From: a virus
Reading direction: 5' to 3' (one strand)
IMG/VR virus record: IMGVR_UViG_3300021389_000015
Coordinates: 1 to 64,000 of that record
DNA: 64,000 nucleotides
Position 1 is the first letter of the stretch; each line of letters starts with the position of its first letter. Of this stretch, positions 32,690-41,365 are shown one piece after another. The notes under the pieces were generated by a model that was not told the DNA's origin, did not search any database, and saw only the letters and a program-made list of their open reading frames with translations. The translations under genes were made by a program, and so were the position numbers.

Positions 32690-33119
32690 ATGGGATAAAA
32701 GATTTCTAGAAATGGCAAAGCTTGTGGCCTCATGGTCAAAAGATCCATCAACGCAAGTTGGTTCAGTTGCTGTAAGAAATAGAACAGTTATAGCTCAAGG
32801 TTATAATGGTTTTCCTAGAGGTGTGGATGACCATGAATTATATTATTTAAATAAAGCAATAAAATATAAACGTATAGTTCATGCAGAAATGAATGCAATT
32901 TATAATGCAGCAGAAAATGGTGTGTCATTAAAAGGTTCTACAATCTATGTAATAGGTTTACCAATATGCCATGATTGTGCAAAAGGTTTAATTCAAGCAG
33001 GCATAAGTAGAGTAGTAACGCCAGAACAAGAGATACCAGAAAACTGGCAAGATTCAATAACAAGTTCAATATCAATGTTTAAAGAGGCAGGTGTAGTATG
33101 GGACTGGATAAAGTATTAG
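32655..33119 (+). CDS. cd: dCMP deaminase
   Basis: 154 aa zinc deaminase. HAEMNAI (His76, Glu78) and PICHDC (Cys105, Cys108) are the zinc and catalytic residues. It turns dCMP to dUMP for ThyX. The ATG at 32655 overlaps gp42 by 35 bases; a TTG at 32682, giving MSNKWDKRFLEMAKLVASWS with AAAGG upstream, is the more natural start. T4 Cd is 193 aa, so this is a compact form. Confidence 0.93.
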   Translation: MFMKGIFILSNKWDKRFLEMAKLVASWSKDPSTQVGSVAVRNRTVIAQGYNGFPRGVDDHELYYLNKAIKYKRIVHAEMNAIYNAAENGVSLKGSTIYVIGLPICHDCAKGLIQAGISRVVTPEQEIPENWQDSITSSISMFKEAGVVWDWIKY

Positions 33120-33475
33120 TAGTTGGACATAGTCCGGGTAAAACACCCATAAATAAAATGAAGAATGGATCACCAACACTTAATAGGCTAAACCTTTGGC
33201 TCGATGCATGTGAGGTAGATCTATACAGCTTCAGTAACATCTATGCACACCACAAGGAATCTCTGAAAATAGCCGATATCGATGGAATATATGTCTCTAA
33301 AATAGCCGAAAATTATAATAAAATTATAACATTAGGCGGTTTTGTGTCACAATATTTCACTAAAAGGGGTATAAAACACTTTGCTGCTCCACACCCCTCG
33401 CCACGTAATAGAAAGTTTAATAATAAATCGTATGAACCTATGGTTATAAATCAATTGAAGGAGTATTTAAAATGA
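33098..33475 (+). CDS. Uracil-DNA-glycosylase-like protein
   Basis: 125 aa, about half the size of classic UDG. GHSPGKTP (10-17) takes the place of the water-activating loop and PHPSPRNRKFN (98-108) resembles the UDG minor-groove loop HPSP. ITLGGFVSQYF provides the central strand. It is likely a member of the UDG superfamily acting on a modified or damaged base, but the catalytic Asp/His of motif A is not evident. Confidence 0.6.
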   Translation: MGLDKVLVVGHSPGKTPINKMKNGSPTLNRLNLWLDACEVDLYSFSNIYAHHKESLKIADIDGIYVSKIAENYNKIITLGGFVSQYFTKRGIKHFAAPHPSPRNRKFNNKSYEPMVINQLKEYLK

Positions 33476-34752
33476 AAGTAGGAGTCTTATTAGGTAGAGG
33501 TGTTGAAGGCGTAGGCTTGACTAAGAATGTAGTTGAGTTTCAAAAGCTTTTCCCTGGTGTAGAAGTATTTGCTACTATTGATAAATTATGGCAAAGAATG
33601 AACTCTATGGACTTTAAAGTAAATTACTTTAGAGGTACAGATTGGGATGAAGTTAGTAAACCATCAAAGAAATTTCCAGATTTATTAACATGTTCAAAGG
33701 TTGTTGAAAGAATCAATCAACTCGACATGTGCATTGTTTGGAGTGTACCATCTAAATCTCATCCAGAAGATTGTATAAGTAACTTTATAAAGATGATGGA
33801 TGAAATTAAAGTACGTAAGTCTTTAGTTCAGGTAGACCATAAAATACATTCTATAAATAGGAATGCCGGCTTAGCTGAAATATGTTCTAAAGTCGATGTA
33901 TTAATGTGTCATTATATAGATAACCCTTTTGGTAAATGGGTTAAAAAGAACAAGATTAAAACACCAATCACAAATATGGGTGTAGGATTCAATTTTAATA
34001 AAGATTATTGGAAACCTATTGAACAACAAAATCCTTATTATGTAAGATGGGTAGGTCGTACCGCTATGTGGAAAGGACCAGACGTAATGATTGATTTCCA
34101 CAATGATCATCTTTGCAAAAATCATTTCATTACAATACTTGAAGGTTTAGAAGCTTCGATAAATTACCCTGCAGTTCTTTATAAAAATCCAAAGGAAATG
34201 ACGGGTCGAAGACAAGTGGTGAATTACTTTAGACCTGAGAAAGGTATTGATAATACCGGTAAACATCCTGTCTATGGTGCTGAAACAACAAATCAAGGTG
34301 CGTACTTGTATGGTGCATATACACACAGTGAAATGATGGAAAGAATGAGTTTAGGTGGATTTGGTTCTGACCTTATGTATTTTAAAGAAGACATATATGG
34401 TGATAACGTAGAGTACTGCCACACTGATTCATTTGCAGCAGGTGTAATACCTTTATTCCATAAACACTTCTGTGATCATGTAATACACAGAAAGCAAGGT
34501 AAGCCTATAAGTCAATGTAAAGATACAGGCACATTAGCTGTTGATGCATCAAGTGCGCAAGCAGTTTGTTCGCAAATGATTGTCCTTGCAAATGATAAAG
34601 TAATGAGAGATGAATGGAGAAACATGATGTATGAGTTTTGGAAAGAACACTGTGATGCTGAAACGGTATATAATGACATCATAAGTAGTACACTAAATTA
34701 TAATGAAAAGTACAACGTTAATGAAACAACACTGGAGGAATTTTTCGTATGA
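33472..34752 (+). CDS. agt: DNA alpha-glucosyltransferase-like (T4 AGT homologue)
   Basis: 426 aa GT-B enzyme (T4 AGT 400 aa). Parallels with T4 AGT as I recall it include the N-terminus MKVGVLLGRGVEGVGLTK, RWVGRTAMWKGPDVMIDFH near 190-208, ILEGLEAS, HSEMMERMSLGGFGSDL and VEYCHTDSFAAGVIPLF. T4 AGT adds glucose to 5-hydroxymethylcytosine in DNA. The gene follows gp42 and dCMP deaminase and precedes a sugar-nucleotide epimerase, so a different sugar donor is possible. The C-terminus LEEFFV resembles the gp43 tail and the clamp-binding tail of T4 AGT. Confidence 0.88.
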   Translation: MKVGVLLGRGVEGVGLTKNVVEFQKLFPGVEVFATIDKLWQRMNSMDFKVNYFRGTDWDEVSKPSKKFPDLLTCSKVVERINQLDMCIVWSVPSKSHPEDCISNFIKMMDEIKVRKSLVQVDHKIHSINRNAGLAEICSKVDVLMCHYIDNPFGKWVKKNKIKTPITNMGVGFNFNKDYWKPIEQQNPYYVRWVGRTAMWKGPDVMIDFHNDHLCKNHFITILEGLEASINYPAVLYKNPKEMTGRRQVVNYFRPEKGIDNTGKHPVYGAETTNQGAYLYGAYTHSEMMERMSLGGFGSDLMYFKEDIYGDNVEYCHTDSFAAGVIPLFHKHFCDHVIHRKQGKPISQCKDTGTLAVDASSAQAVCSQMIVLANDKVMRDEWRNMMYEFWKEHCDAETVYNDIISSTLNYNEKYNVNETTLEEFFV

Positions 34753-35507
34753 AAATAGCACTAACTGGATCACGTGGCTTTATAGGTAGCCACTTAAAAA
34801 CAAGACTTGAAAATGATGGACATGAAATAGTGGAATGGGATTTAAAACTAGATCCGGAAAAATCTATAAAAGATTTTGATATACGACAAATACATGAAGC
34901 AAGTTATGTAATTCATCTTGCTGCATATGCTGATGTAAGAGCGAGTTTGGAAGATCCTCAAAGATATTGGGATAATAATGTAGAAAATACTAAACGTATT
35001 CAAAAGGTATGTAACTATAATAATATACCTTTATTGTATGCATCTTCTTCTTGTATACATAACTGGTGGTTATCGCCTTATGGAATAAGTAAAAAAGTAA
35101 ATGAAGCAACCGCATTTGATCATCAGGTTGGATTAAGATTCACAACCGTATATGGCGATGGTGCTAGAGAATCTATGCTTATTGGTAAACTTATTGATGG
35201 TTCAATTGCTTATCTTACAAGACACGTAAGAGACTTTGTACACGTCAGTGATGTAGTAGACGCAATAGTATTATTAATGAGTAAAGATATTAGAACACTT
35301 AAGCCAGCATATGATATTGGTACAGGTGTAGGAAATGTAGTTATGGATCTTGGAATACTTGCAGGATGGGAAGGTATCGAAATAAGAGATGGTGATCCTT
35401 GTGAGGCACAAGATAATACTGCAGATATTTCAGAAATGAAAGCTTTAGGTTGGGAACCAAAAGTTAAAGTAGATGAGTACGTTGTAAAACACACGGTGCC
35501 ACACTAA
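34749..35507 (+). CDS. NAD-dependent sugar-nucleotide epimerase/dehydratase
   Basis: 252 aa short-chain (extended SDR) enzyme: NAD motif GSRGFIG at 7-13, LAAYADVRASLEDP, and the YGISK catalytic pair Tyr111/Lys115. Shorter than GalE (about 335 aa). ATGA overlap with the glucosyltransferase suggests it prepares the sugar donor for DNA modification, for example by epimerising a UDP-sugar. Substrate not determinable from sequence. Confidence 0.85.
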   Translation: MKIALTGSRGFIGSHLKTRLENDGHEIVEWDLKLDPEKSIKDFDIRQIHEASYVIHLAAYADVRASLEDPQRYWDNNVENTKRIQKVCNYNNIPLLYASSSCIHNWWLSPYGISKKVNEATAFDHQVGLRFTTVYGDGARESMLIGKLIDGSIAYLTRHVRDFVHVSDVVDAIVLLMSKDIRTLKPAYDIGTGVGNVVMDLGILAGWEGIEIRDGDPCEAQDNTADISEMKALGWEPKVKVDEYVVKHTVPH

Positions 35508-36703
35508 TGAATTATGCAAGTATAGTACCACTTATAGGTGGTGAAACAATTGCTATGCAAAATGTTTTTAAAAAGAAACCGGAGTACATATTAAGTTATG
35601 AAGACTTTAAAGCAAACGATACACACTTGGTTGAATATTATAAAGGACAAGTCCCCTACTATCTTTTGGGAAATAACAGGTCATACGACTTGCCTTCTGT
35701 CGATGTTGTTAATACCGTATGTCCTTGTGCTGGCTTGTCTAGTCTCAATACTTCAGCATCTTCTGATGCTGCTGCTAACGATTGGATGTCTACCTCTGCT
35801 AATTATGTCTTGGGTACACTCAAACCTAAAGTATTCTGGGGCGAAAACGCACCAAGACTTGCTTCAAAGATGGGAGAGCCTGTTGTTGAAGGTCTCAGGG
35901 AAATTGGAAAACAGCATGGTTACACTTTCTCATTATATAAAACGAAGTCTCTCCTTCATGGACTCGGACAAGTAAGAGATAGATCTTTTTATTTCTTTTG
36001 GAAAGGTAGTAAAATACCACAACTTAGTTATGTAAAGAGAAGTCATACTAAGATTGAAGATACTATAAGATCAACTCAAAACAATTCTGATGATCCTATG
36101 AATGTTCTTACTAACAAAGCAACACCGTCTGATGATCCTTATTATAGATATGTACTTGAAGAACTTGAAGGTGGCATAACTCATAATGAATTTCAAAACA
36201 AAATCAAAAAGAGTTATGATGTTCTTCATTACATTGAAGATAAGAAAGTACCTTACAGCGAAGTGAGTCATTGGATGTCATCTAATGGTTTTGAAAAACA
36301 AGCACAAAGATGCAAGGTTATGCATGATAAATTAACCGGTGGCGGTAACATCATGAGAAGAGGTGTGTACGTACCAAAAGATTATATTGGAGCTTTTGTA
36401 GGTAGTGCACCAACTAAACTAACACATCCTGATATTGATAGACATCTCACAATAAGAGAATGTTTAAACATAATGGGATTACCTAATGACTTTATGTTAC
36501 AAGGTGGACTTAAAAATTTAAATCATATTTGTCAAAATGTGCCAGTTACAACTGCAACTGACATGGCTGAGAATGTTTTAAGGTTTTGTGATGGCAGATT
36601 AGATAACCAATTATGGGATATGGATTTCATGATTCAAGACAATAAAAATCAATCGATAATTAGTGAAAATAAACCTTTACAATTAGACGAATTTATGGTA
36701 TAA
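35507..36703 (+). CDS. C5-cytosine DNA methyltransferase-like protein
   Basis: 398 aa. Motif I is degenerate (VPLIGGETIAMQ), motif IV reads CPCAGLS (Cys74), motif VI WGENAPR (113-114), motif VIII GQVRDR (154-159), and the C-terminal HPDIDRHLTIRECLNIMGLP fits motifs IX-X. All marks of the Dcm family are present, with an unusual motif I. Acting on DNA that may hold hydroxymethylcytosine is puzzling. The last codons contain the uvsX promoter. Confidence 0.75.
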   Translation: MNYASIVPLIGGETIAMQNVFKKKPEYILSYEDFKANDTHLVEYYKGQVPYYLLGNNRSYDLPSVDVVNTVCPCAGLSSLNTSASSDAAANDWMSTSANYVLGTLKPKVFWGENAPRLASKMGEPVVEGLREIGKQHGYTFSLYKTKSLLHGLGQVRDRSFYFFWKGSKIPQLSYVKRSHTKIEDTIRSTQNNSDDPMNVLTNKATPSDDPYYRYVLEELEGGITHNEFQNKIKKSYDVLHYIEDKKVPYSEVSHWMSSNGFEKQAQRCKVMHDKLTGGGNIMRRGVYVPKDYIGAFVGSAPTKLTHPDIDRHLTIRECLNIMGLPNDFMLQGGLKNLNHICQNVPVTTATDMAENVLRFCDGRLDNQLWDMDFMIQDNKNQSIISENKPLQLDEFMV

Positions 36704-36704
36704 T
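36676..36704 (+). promoter_or_regulatory. Promoter of uvsX
   Basis: TTTACA (36676-36681), 17-base spacer ending TATGG, TATAAT (36699-36704), overlapping the end of the upstream gene. Confidence 0.85.
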
Positions 36705-36730
36705 AATAATATTATTTGTAGGAGAAATGT

Positions 36731-37774
36731 ATGTCAATAATGGATAAACTTAAGAAGAACAGTAAAGTAGATTACACATCTATACTTGCTGATTCTAAAT
36801 TTTTTAATGATAAAGATATGGTACCAACAGATGTACCTATGATCAACGTGGCTTTATCAGGTTCAATGGACGGTGGCATATCGCCTGGCCTGACAGTTTT
36901 AGCTGGTCCATCAAAACACTTTAAAACTTCATTTGCTTTAATTATGGCAAGTGCTTATTTAAAACAATATGATGATTCTGTATTACTATTTTATGATTCA
37001 GAGTTTGGTTCACCTCAATCATATTTCGAAAACTTTGGCATCGATACTACAAGAGTTTTACACACTCCTATCACAAATGTTGAAGAACTTAAATTTGACA
37101 TGATAGCACAACTTGAAGGTTTAGATAGAAAAGATAAAGTTGTAATTGTAATTGATTCAATCGGTAACCTTGCTTCTAAAAAAGAATTAGACGATGCAAT
37201 AAATGAAAAATCAGTTGCTGATATGTCAAGAGCAAAAGCACTTAAAGGTTTATTTAGAATGGTAACACCATATTTGAATATGAAAGACATACCTCTACTT
37301 GCTGTTAATCATACTTACCAAGAAATTGGATTGTTTCCAAAAGCTGTAGTTTCTGGTGGTACTGGTATTTACTACAGTGCAGATAATATCTGGATTCTTG
37401 GCAGGCAACAAGATAAAGTTGGTACAGAAATCAAAGGTTATCACTTTGTAATTAATGTAGAAAAATCAAGGTTTGTAAAAGAAAAATCTAAAATACCAAT
37501 ATCAGTAAGTTGGGATGGCGGTGTACAACACTGGTCAGGTTTACTTGATGTAGCAATGACAGGTAACTACGTAGCCAAGCCTTCAGCTGGTTGGTACTGT
37601 AGAGTTGATAAATCTACTGGTGAATTAATTGATCCTAAAGTTAGAGAAAAAGATACTCTTAACGAAGAGTTTTGGAAACCTATAATAGAAGAAACTGACT
37701 TCAAACAATTTGTCACTAATAAGTATTCGATACTTAACAATGTGGTAGATCTTGAAAAGATGGATCAGCACTAA
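36731..37774 (+). CDS. uvsX: RecA-like recombinase UvsX
   Basis: 347 aa. Walker A GPSKHFKTS at 59-67 has the atypical T4 form, and VVIVIDSIGNL provides Walker B. It catalyses strand exchange for recombination-dependent replication with UvsY (11519-11965). T4 UvsX is 391 aa. Followed directly by a conserved small gene. Confidence 0.95.
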   Translation: MSIMDKLKKNSKVDYTSILADSKFFNDKDMVPTDVPMINVALSGSMDGGISPGLTVLAGPSKHFKTSFALIMASAYLKQYDDSVLLFYDSEFGSPQSYFENFGIDTTRVLHTPITNVEELKFDMIAQLEGLDRKDKVVIVIDSIGNLASKKELDDAINEKSVADMSRAKALKGLFRMVTPYLNMKDIPLLAVNHTYQEIGLFPKAVVSGGTGIYYSADNIWILGRQQDKVGTEIKGYHFVINVEKSRFVKEKSKIPISVSWDGGVQHWSGLLDVAMTGNYVAKPSAGWYCRVDKSTGELIDPKVREKDTLNEEFWKPIIEETDFKQFVTNKYSILNNVVDLEKMDQH

Positions 37775-38088
37775 TGCTGCTAGTCGAAGATAAGCACTAT
37801 CAAATAATTCCAGACAAAGGTGATGATCAAGCTTGGAATGTTAGATTATTATCAGGTCCATACACTGAAACGGTGCTAAAATATGGTGTAGTAAAATTTA
37901 ATGGAAAAGGAAAAGAAAAATATATGTCTTTCAACTTCGACATTGTTTACTCACCAGACACAGAACTTAAAAAAGAAAATATTGAACTTCAAGAGTTTGC
38001 TGGAAACTTATTAGAACAAGTGATGGCAAGAGGTATTGAAGAAGGTAACGTAATAACAAGAGAGGTTAAGGATGCAGATAACAGCTAG
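37774..38088 (+). CDS. Conserved hypothetical protein after uvsX
   Basis: 104 aa with a beta-rich N-terminus (YQIIPDKGDDQAWNVRLLSGPY) and helical C-terminus. A protein of this kind often follows uvsX in marine T4-like phages. TAATG overlap with uvsX, 17-base overlap with the next gene. Confidence 0.6.
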   Translation: MLLVEDKHYQIIPDKGDDQAWNVRLLSGPYTETVLKYGVVKFNGKGKEKYMSFNFDIVYSPDTELKKENIELQEFAGNLLEQVMARGIEEGNVITREVKDADNS

Positions 38089-38254
38089 TCAAAGACTCAT
38101 ATTATTGATGGATGAAATATCCATCGCTAAAAGCAAATTAGAACCACATGATACTGGTCATATTCATACTTCAATAAGCTATTTAGAAAGTAGAGTTGAA
38201 GAAGTACAAAAAGAAGTTGATGAAGGATTAAGAAAAGTCGCCTATGCCTACTAA
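38072..38254 (+). CDS. Small helical hypothetical protein
   Basis: 60 aa, amphipathic helices (SQRLILLMDEISIAKSKLE and YLESRVEEVQKEVDEGLRK). Overlaps both neighbours, consistent with a coupled gene between uvsX and gp41. Confidence 0.5.
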   Translation: MQITASQRLILLMDEISIAKSKLEPHDTGHIHTSISYLESRVEEVQKEVDEGLRKVAYAY

Positions 38255-39611
38255 TTTAGAACAAACTATATTACGTAATCTATTAACTGATGAAGATTAC
38301 ATGCGTAAAGTATTACCATTCATCAAGCCGGATTACTTTGAAGGTATATATCGAGTACTGTTTCGTGAAGCAGGCAAGTTTGTTGCTAAATACAATAAGC
38401 TACCAAATGCTGAAGCGTTTAAGATTGAACTAGATGGTGCCGATAAATTAAATGATGAACAATATAATTTGGCTATGGACATTGTACCGCAATTGTATTC
38501 TACTGAAAAGGTAGATGATAAGTGGTTGTTAGACACTACAGAAAAATGGTGTCAAGACCGTGCAATATATCTTGCAATCATGGAATCAATATCAATCATT
38601 GATGGAAAGCATGAACAACTAACTAAAGGTGCTTTACCGGATTTATTGACTAAAGCTTTAGGTGTTGGATTTGATTTGCAAGTCGGTCACGACTATGTAG
38701 AAAATGCTGAAGATAGATTTAAATTTTATCATACAGAAGAAGATAGGTTGCCATTTGATTTAGAATACTTTAATACTATTACAAAAGGTGGTGTACCACG
38801 TAAAACATTAAATATTGCGCTGGCCGGCACTGGTGTCGGTAAGTCTTTGTTTATGTGTCATGTAGCTGCATCATCTTTAGTACAAGGTCAAAATGTATTA
38901 TACATTACTATGGAAATGGCTGAAGAAAGAATAGCAGAAAGAATAGATGCAAACTTACTTGATGTACCTATTGATCAACTCGATAAAATATCAAAAGACA
39001 GGTTTTCTTTAATGGTGAATAACATTGCAAAGAAAACTACTGGTAAACTTATAATAAAAGAATATCCGACTGGCTCTGCACATTCCGGTCATTTTAGAGC
39101 ATTACTTAATGAACTGAAATTGAAAAGACAATTTGAACCAGACTTAATCTTTATTGATTACTTAAATATATGTGCAAGTTCTAGAATGAAAGGAATGGGT
39201 GGTGCAATTAATTCATACTCTTACATTAAAGCAATTGCTGAAGAATTACGTGGCCTTGCGGTCGAGTTTGACGTACCGATCTTCTCTGCAACGCAAACGA
39301 CTCGTAGTGGTTATTCTAACTCGGATGTTGGCCTTGAAGATACCAGTGAGTCTTTTGGATTACCCGCAACAGCGGACTTAATGTTTGCACTAATATCTAC
39401 CGAAGAACTTGAACAACAAGGTCAGTTTATGGTAAAACAATTAAAGAATAGATACAATGATCCTACATTACATAAAAGATTTGTAGTCGGCGTTGATAGA
39501 TCAAAGATGAGATTATTTGATGTAGAAGAAAACGAACAAACATTAACCGATGATACACCAGTATTTGATAACACTACAACCGGTCAAAGATTTAAGGATT
39601 TTAAGTTATGA
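38244..39611 (+). CDS. 41: Replicative helicase gp41 (DnaB-like)
   Basis: 455 aa (T4 gp41 475 aa). N-terminal helical domain, Walker A GTGVGKS near 194-200, the DnaB segments VLYITMEMAEERIAERI and LIFIDYLNI, and SATQTTRSGY. Hexameric 5'-3' helicase of the replisome. Coupled to thyX by overlap. Confidence 0.95.
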   Translation: MPTNLEQTILRNLLTDEDYMRKVLPFIKPDYFEGIYRVLFREAGKFVAKYNKLPNAEAFKIELDGADKLNDEQYNLAMDIVPQLYSTEKVDDKWLLDTTEKWCQDRAIYLAIMESISIIDGKHEQLTKGALPDLLTKALGVGFDLQVGHDYVENAEDRFKFYHTEEDRLPFDLEYFNTITKGGVPRKTLNIALAGTGVGKSLFMCHVAASSLVQGQNVLYITMEMAEERIAERIDANLLDVPIDQLDKISKDRFSLMVNNIAKKTTGKLIIKEYPTGSAHSGHFRALLNELKLKRQFEPDLIFIDYLNICASSRMKGMGGAINSYSYIKAIAEELRGLAVEFDVPIFSATQTTRSGYSNSDVGLEDTSESFGLPATADLMFALISTEELEQQGQFMVKQLKNRYNDPTLHKRFVVGVDRSKMRLFDVEENEQTLTDDTPVFDNTTTGQRFKDFKL

Positions 39612-40294
39612 TGAAAGCAAGACTTATAAGCTATTCTCAACCTACTGATATAATTGGAGTAGATGATATACAAGATCTTATTGCATTTTCTGCAAGAGTT
39701 AGTAATCCATCTAATCAAATGAATAAAGCAACTAATGATAAATTATTAAATTATCTTATGAAACATAAACATTGGTCACCTTTTGAAATGGTAAGTGCTT
39801 GTATTGAGATTGATACTACTCGAGATATCGCTAGACAAATATTGAGACATAGAAGTTTTAGTTTCCAAGAATTTAGTCAAAGATATGCTGATCCAGTTAA
39901 AGAGTTAAATATGGCTGTTACTACTGAGTGTAGATTGCAAGACAGTAAAAATAGACAAAATAGTATAGAAATAGATGACAGTGATGAAAGAGCAACATTA
40001 ACTCACGAATGGATTAAAGCACAAAGTGAAGTGATACTTGCAGCAAAACGAGCTTATGAGTTTGCTATTGATAGAGGTATTGCTAAAGAAGTAGCACGTA
40101 AAGTTTTACCTGAAGGATTGACTTCATCAAGACTCTATGTGAACGGTACCATAAGAAGTTGGATTCATTTTATAGAATTAAGATCTGCGAATGGTACTCA
40201 GAAAGAATGCACTGAGGTAGCTTTAGCGTGTGCACAAGCAATATCAAAAATATTTCCAATGATTAAAGGGTTCACAAATGAAAGAAGATTATAA
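39608..40294 (+). CDS. thyX: FAD-dependent thymidylate synthase ThyX
   Basis: 228 aa. Signature RHRSFSFQEFSQRY near 80-93, and the C-terminal NGTIRSWIHFIELR region. ThyX methylates dUMP using methylene-THF and reduced FAD and releases THF, so no dihydrofolate reductase is needed. With dCMP deaminase it provides dTTP; with the phage SHMT it can share a THF cycle. Confidence 0.96.
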   Translation: MMKARLISYSQPTDIIGVDDIQDLIAFSARVSNPSNQMNKATNDKLLNYLMKHKHWSPFEMVSACIEIDTTRDIARQILRHRSFSFQEFSQRYADPVKELNMAVTTECRLQDSKNRQNSIEIDDSDERATLTHEWIKAQSEVILAAKRAYEFAIDRGIAKEVARKVLPEGLTSSRLYVNGTIRSWIHFIELRSANGTQKECTEVALACAQAISKIFPMIKGFTNERRL

Positions 40295-40490
40295 GGTAGA
40301 TCCATTATCTATTAAGGTTGATCAAACTAAACAAGATACAAGAAGAGATGCTTGGGATAGAGACTATATGGGTTATTATTACTTAAGAGAAGAACCAGAA
40401 ACTACAAAAAAGATTTCAAATGCAACACCAGTTTTTATATTTGCATTCTTCTATATTTGTATACTAGTAATGATAGGTAGTATTAAATGA
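40278..40490 (+). CDS. Small tail-anchored membrane protein
   Basis: 70 aa: charged N-terminal 45 residues and one C-terminal membrane span (FIFAFFYICILVMIGSI). Coupled to thyX by overlap. Function unknown. Confidence 0.55.
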   Translation: MKEDYKVDPLSIKVDQTKQDTRRDAWDRDYMGYYYLREEPETTKKISNATPVFIFAFFYICILVMIGSIK

Positions 40491-40777
40491 ATAAGTACAC
40501 ACAAGACATGACCGGAACTGGTGATCATATTGAAATGAATGATGAGCCTGAAAGGTACTATGATTGGATGTTATGGAAAATAAAAAAAGAAGAAACCCAT
40601 AAAGAAAACAATAGATTGTACTATGCAGTAAAAGGCCAATTGATACCTGAAAGCTGGAGTCAAAAAGACATAAATAAAATGGCCTACAAATATACTAAAA
40701 GATTATGGGGCAATAACGAAAGACTTGAATATACTGATGAACCATTTGAAAAAATTTGGCAAGAAAGATATAGTTAA
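40487..40777 (+). CDS. Hypothetical protein
   Basis: 96 aa, acidic/aromatic (EPERYYDWMLWKIKKEE, WSQKDINKMAYKYTKRLWG). No recognised domain. ATGA overlap with the previous gene; a terminator-promoter cassette follows. Confidence 0.55.
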   Translation: MNKYTQDMTGTGDHIEMNDEPERYYDWMLWKIKKEETHKENNRLYYAVKGQLIPESWSQKDINKMAYKYTKRLWGNNERLEYTDEPFEKIWQERYS

Positions 40778-40845
40778 CATATTAATCACTTTTTTTAAAT
40801 TAAATGCATTTTTTCCTTTACATTTGCGGAAAACTATAGTATAAT
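40773..40845 (+). repeat. Terminator-promoter cassette, copy B (diverged)
   Basis: Weak hairpin GTTAA/TTAAT (40773-40786) followed by CACTTTTTTT, then TGCATTTTTTCC and TTTACA (40817-40822)/TATAAT (40840-40845). Same plan as copies A and C with a changed AT stretch. Confidence 0.8.
40817..40845 (+). promoter_or_regulatory. Promoter in cassette copy B
   Basis: TTTACA (40817-40822), 17-base spacer, TATAAT (40840-40845). Confidence 0.88.
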
Positions 40846-40880
40846 AGTACTATAAAATAAACAAAGCGGAGAAACTTTAT

Positions 40881-41084
40881 ATGTCTAAACCAATTTCAAC
40901 TTCATCACTTAAGGCTTTAATCCTTAAATCTAATAAACCTTCAATTAAAATTAAACTCTTATTAAGAACTCTTCCTGAAACTATTAGGAGAGAAACTGTA
41001 AGAGAAGATTATAATATGAAGATTATAAAGGATCTTGCTAATAAGTACACAATGGTTCAAAAATTAGCTACGGAGATTTTATAA
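40881..41084 (+). CDS. Small basic hypothetical protein
   Basis: 67 aa, basic, helical, starting MSKPISTSSLKALILKSN. Ribosome site GCGGAG upstream as before the gene at 30931. No family recognised. Confidence 0.55.
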   Translation: MSKPISTSSLKALILKSNKPSIKIKLLLRTLPETIRRETVREDYNMKIIKDLANKYTMVQKLATEIL

Positions 41085-41365
41085 TGGGAATACACATTGG
41101 TAAACACAAAAGATCAACATCATGGATTGGAAGATTCGATCCTAAAGATCCTAAAGACATGGCTGAATTTCAGATGGTTAAGTCTATTGTAAAAGCATGC
41201 AATTCAAATAAAACTAAATTCAGAGTTGAAAAGAAAGGTAGAAAACCAACTAATGGTTTTACTTACTTTGGTGATTGCGTAGGTGGCATTAAAAATGCTA
41301 CACTATGGGATGTATATGTTTATAAAAGAACATATGATTATTATAATAACAAAAGGATTGGTTAA
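41084..41365 (+). CDS. Small basic hypothetical protein
   Basis: 93 aa, basic (MGIHIGKHKRSTSWIGRFDP, RVEKKGRKPTNGFTYFGDC). TAATG overlap on both sides places it in the rnh operon. Function unknown. Confidence 0.5.
   Translation: MGIHIGKHKRSTSWIGRFDPKDPKDMAEFQMVKSIVKACNSNKTKFRVEKKGRKPTNGFTYFGDCVGGIKNATLWDVYVYKRTYDYYNNKRIG

Noticed and set aside
33852-33859. TATAAATA inside the alpha-glucosyltransferase-like gene
   Set aside because: Coding position and no structural gene follows.
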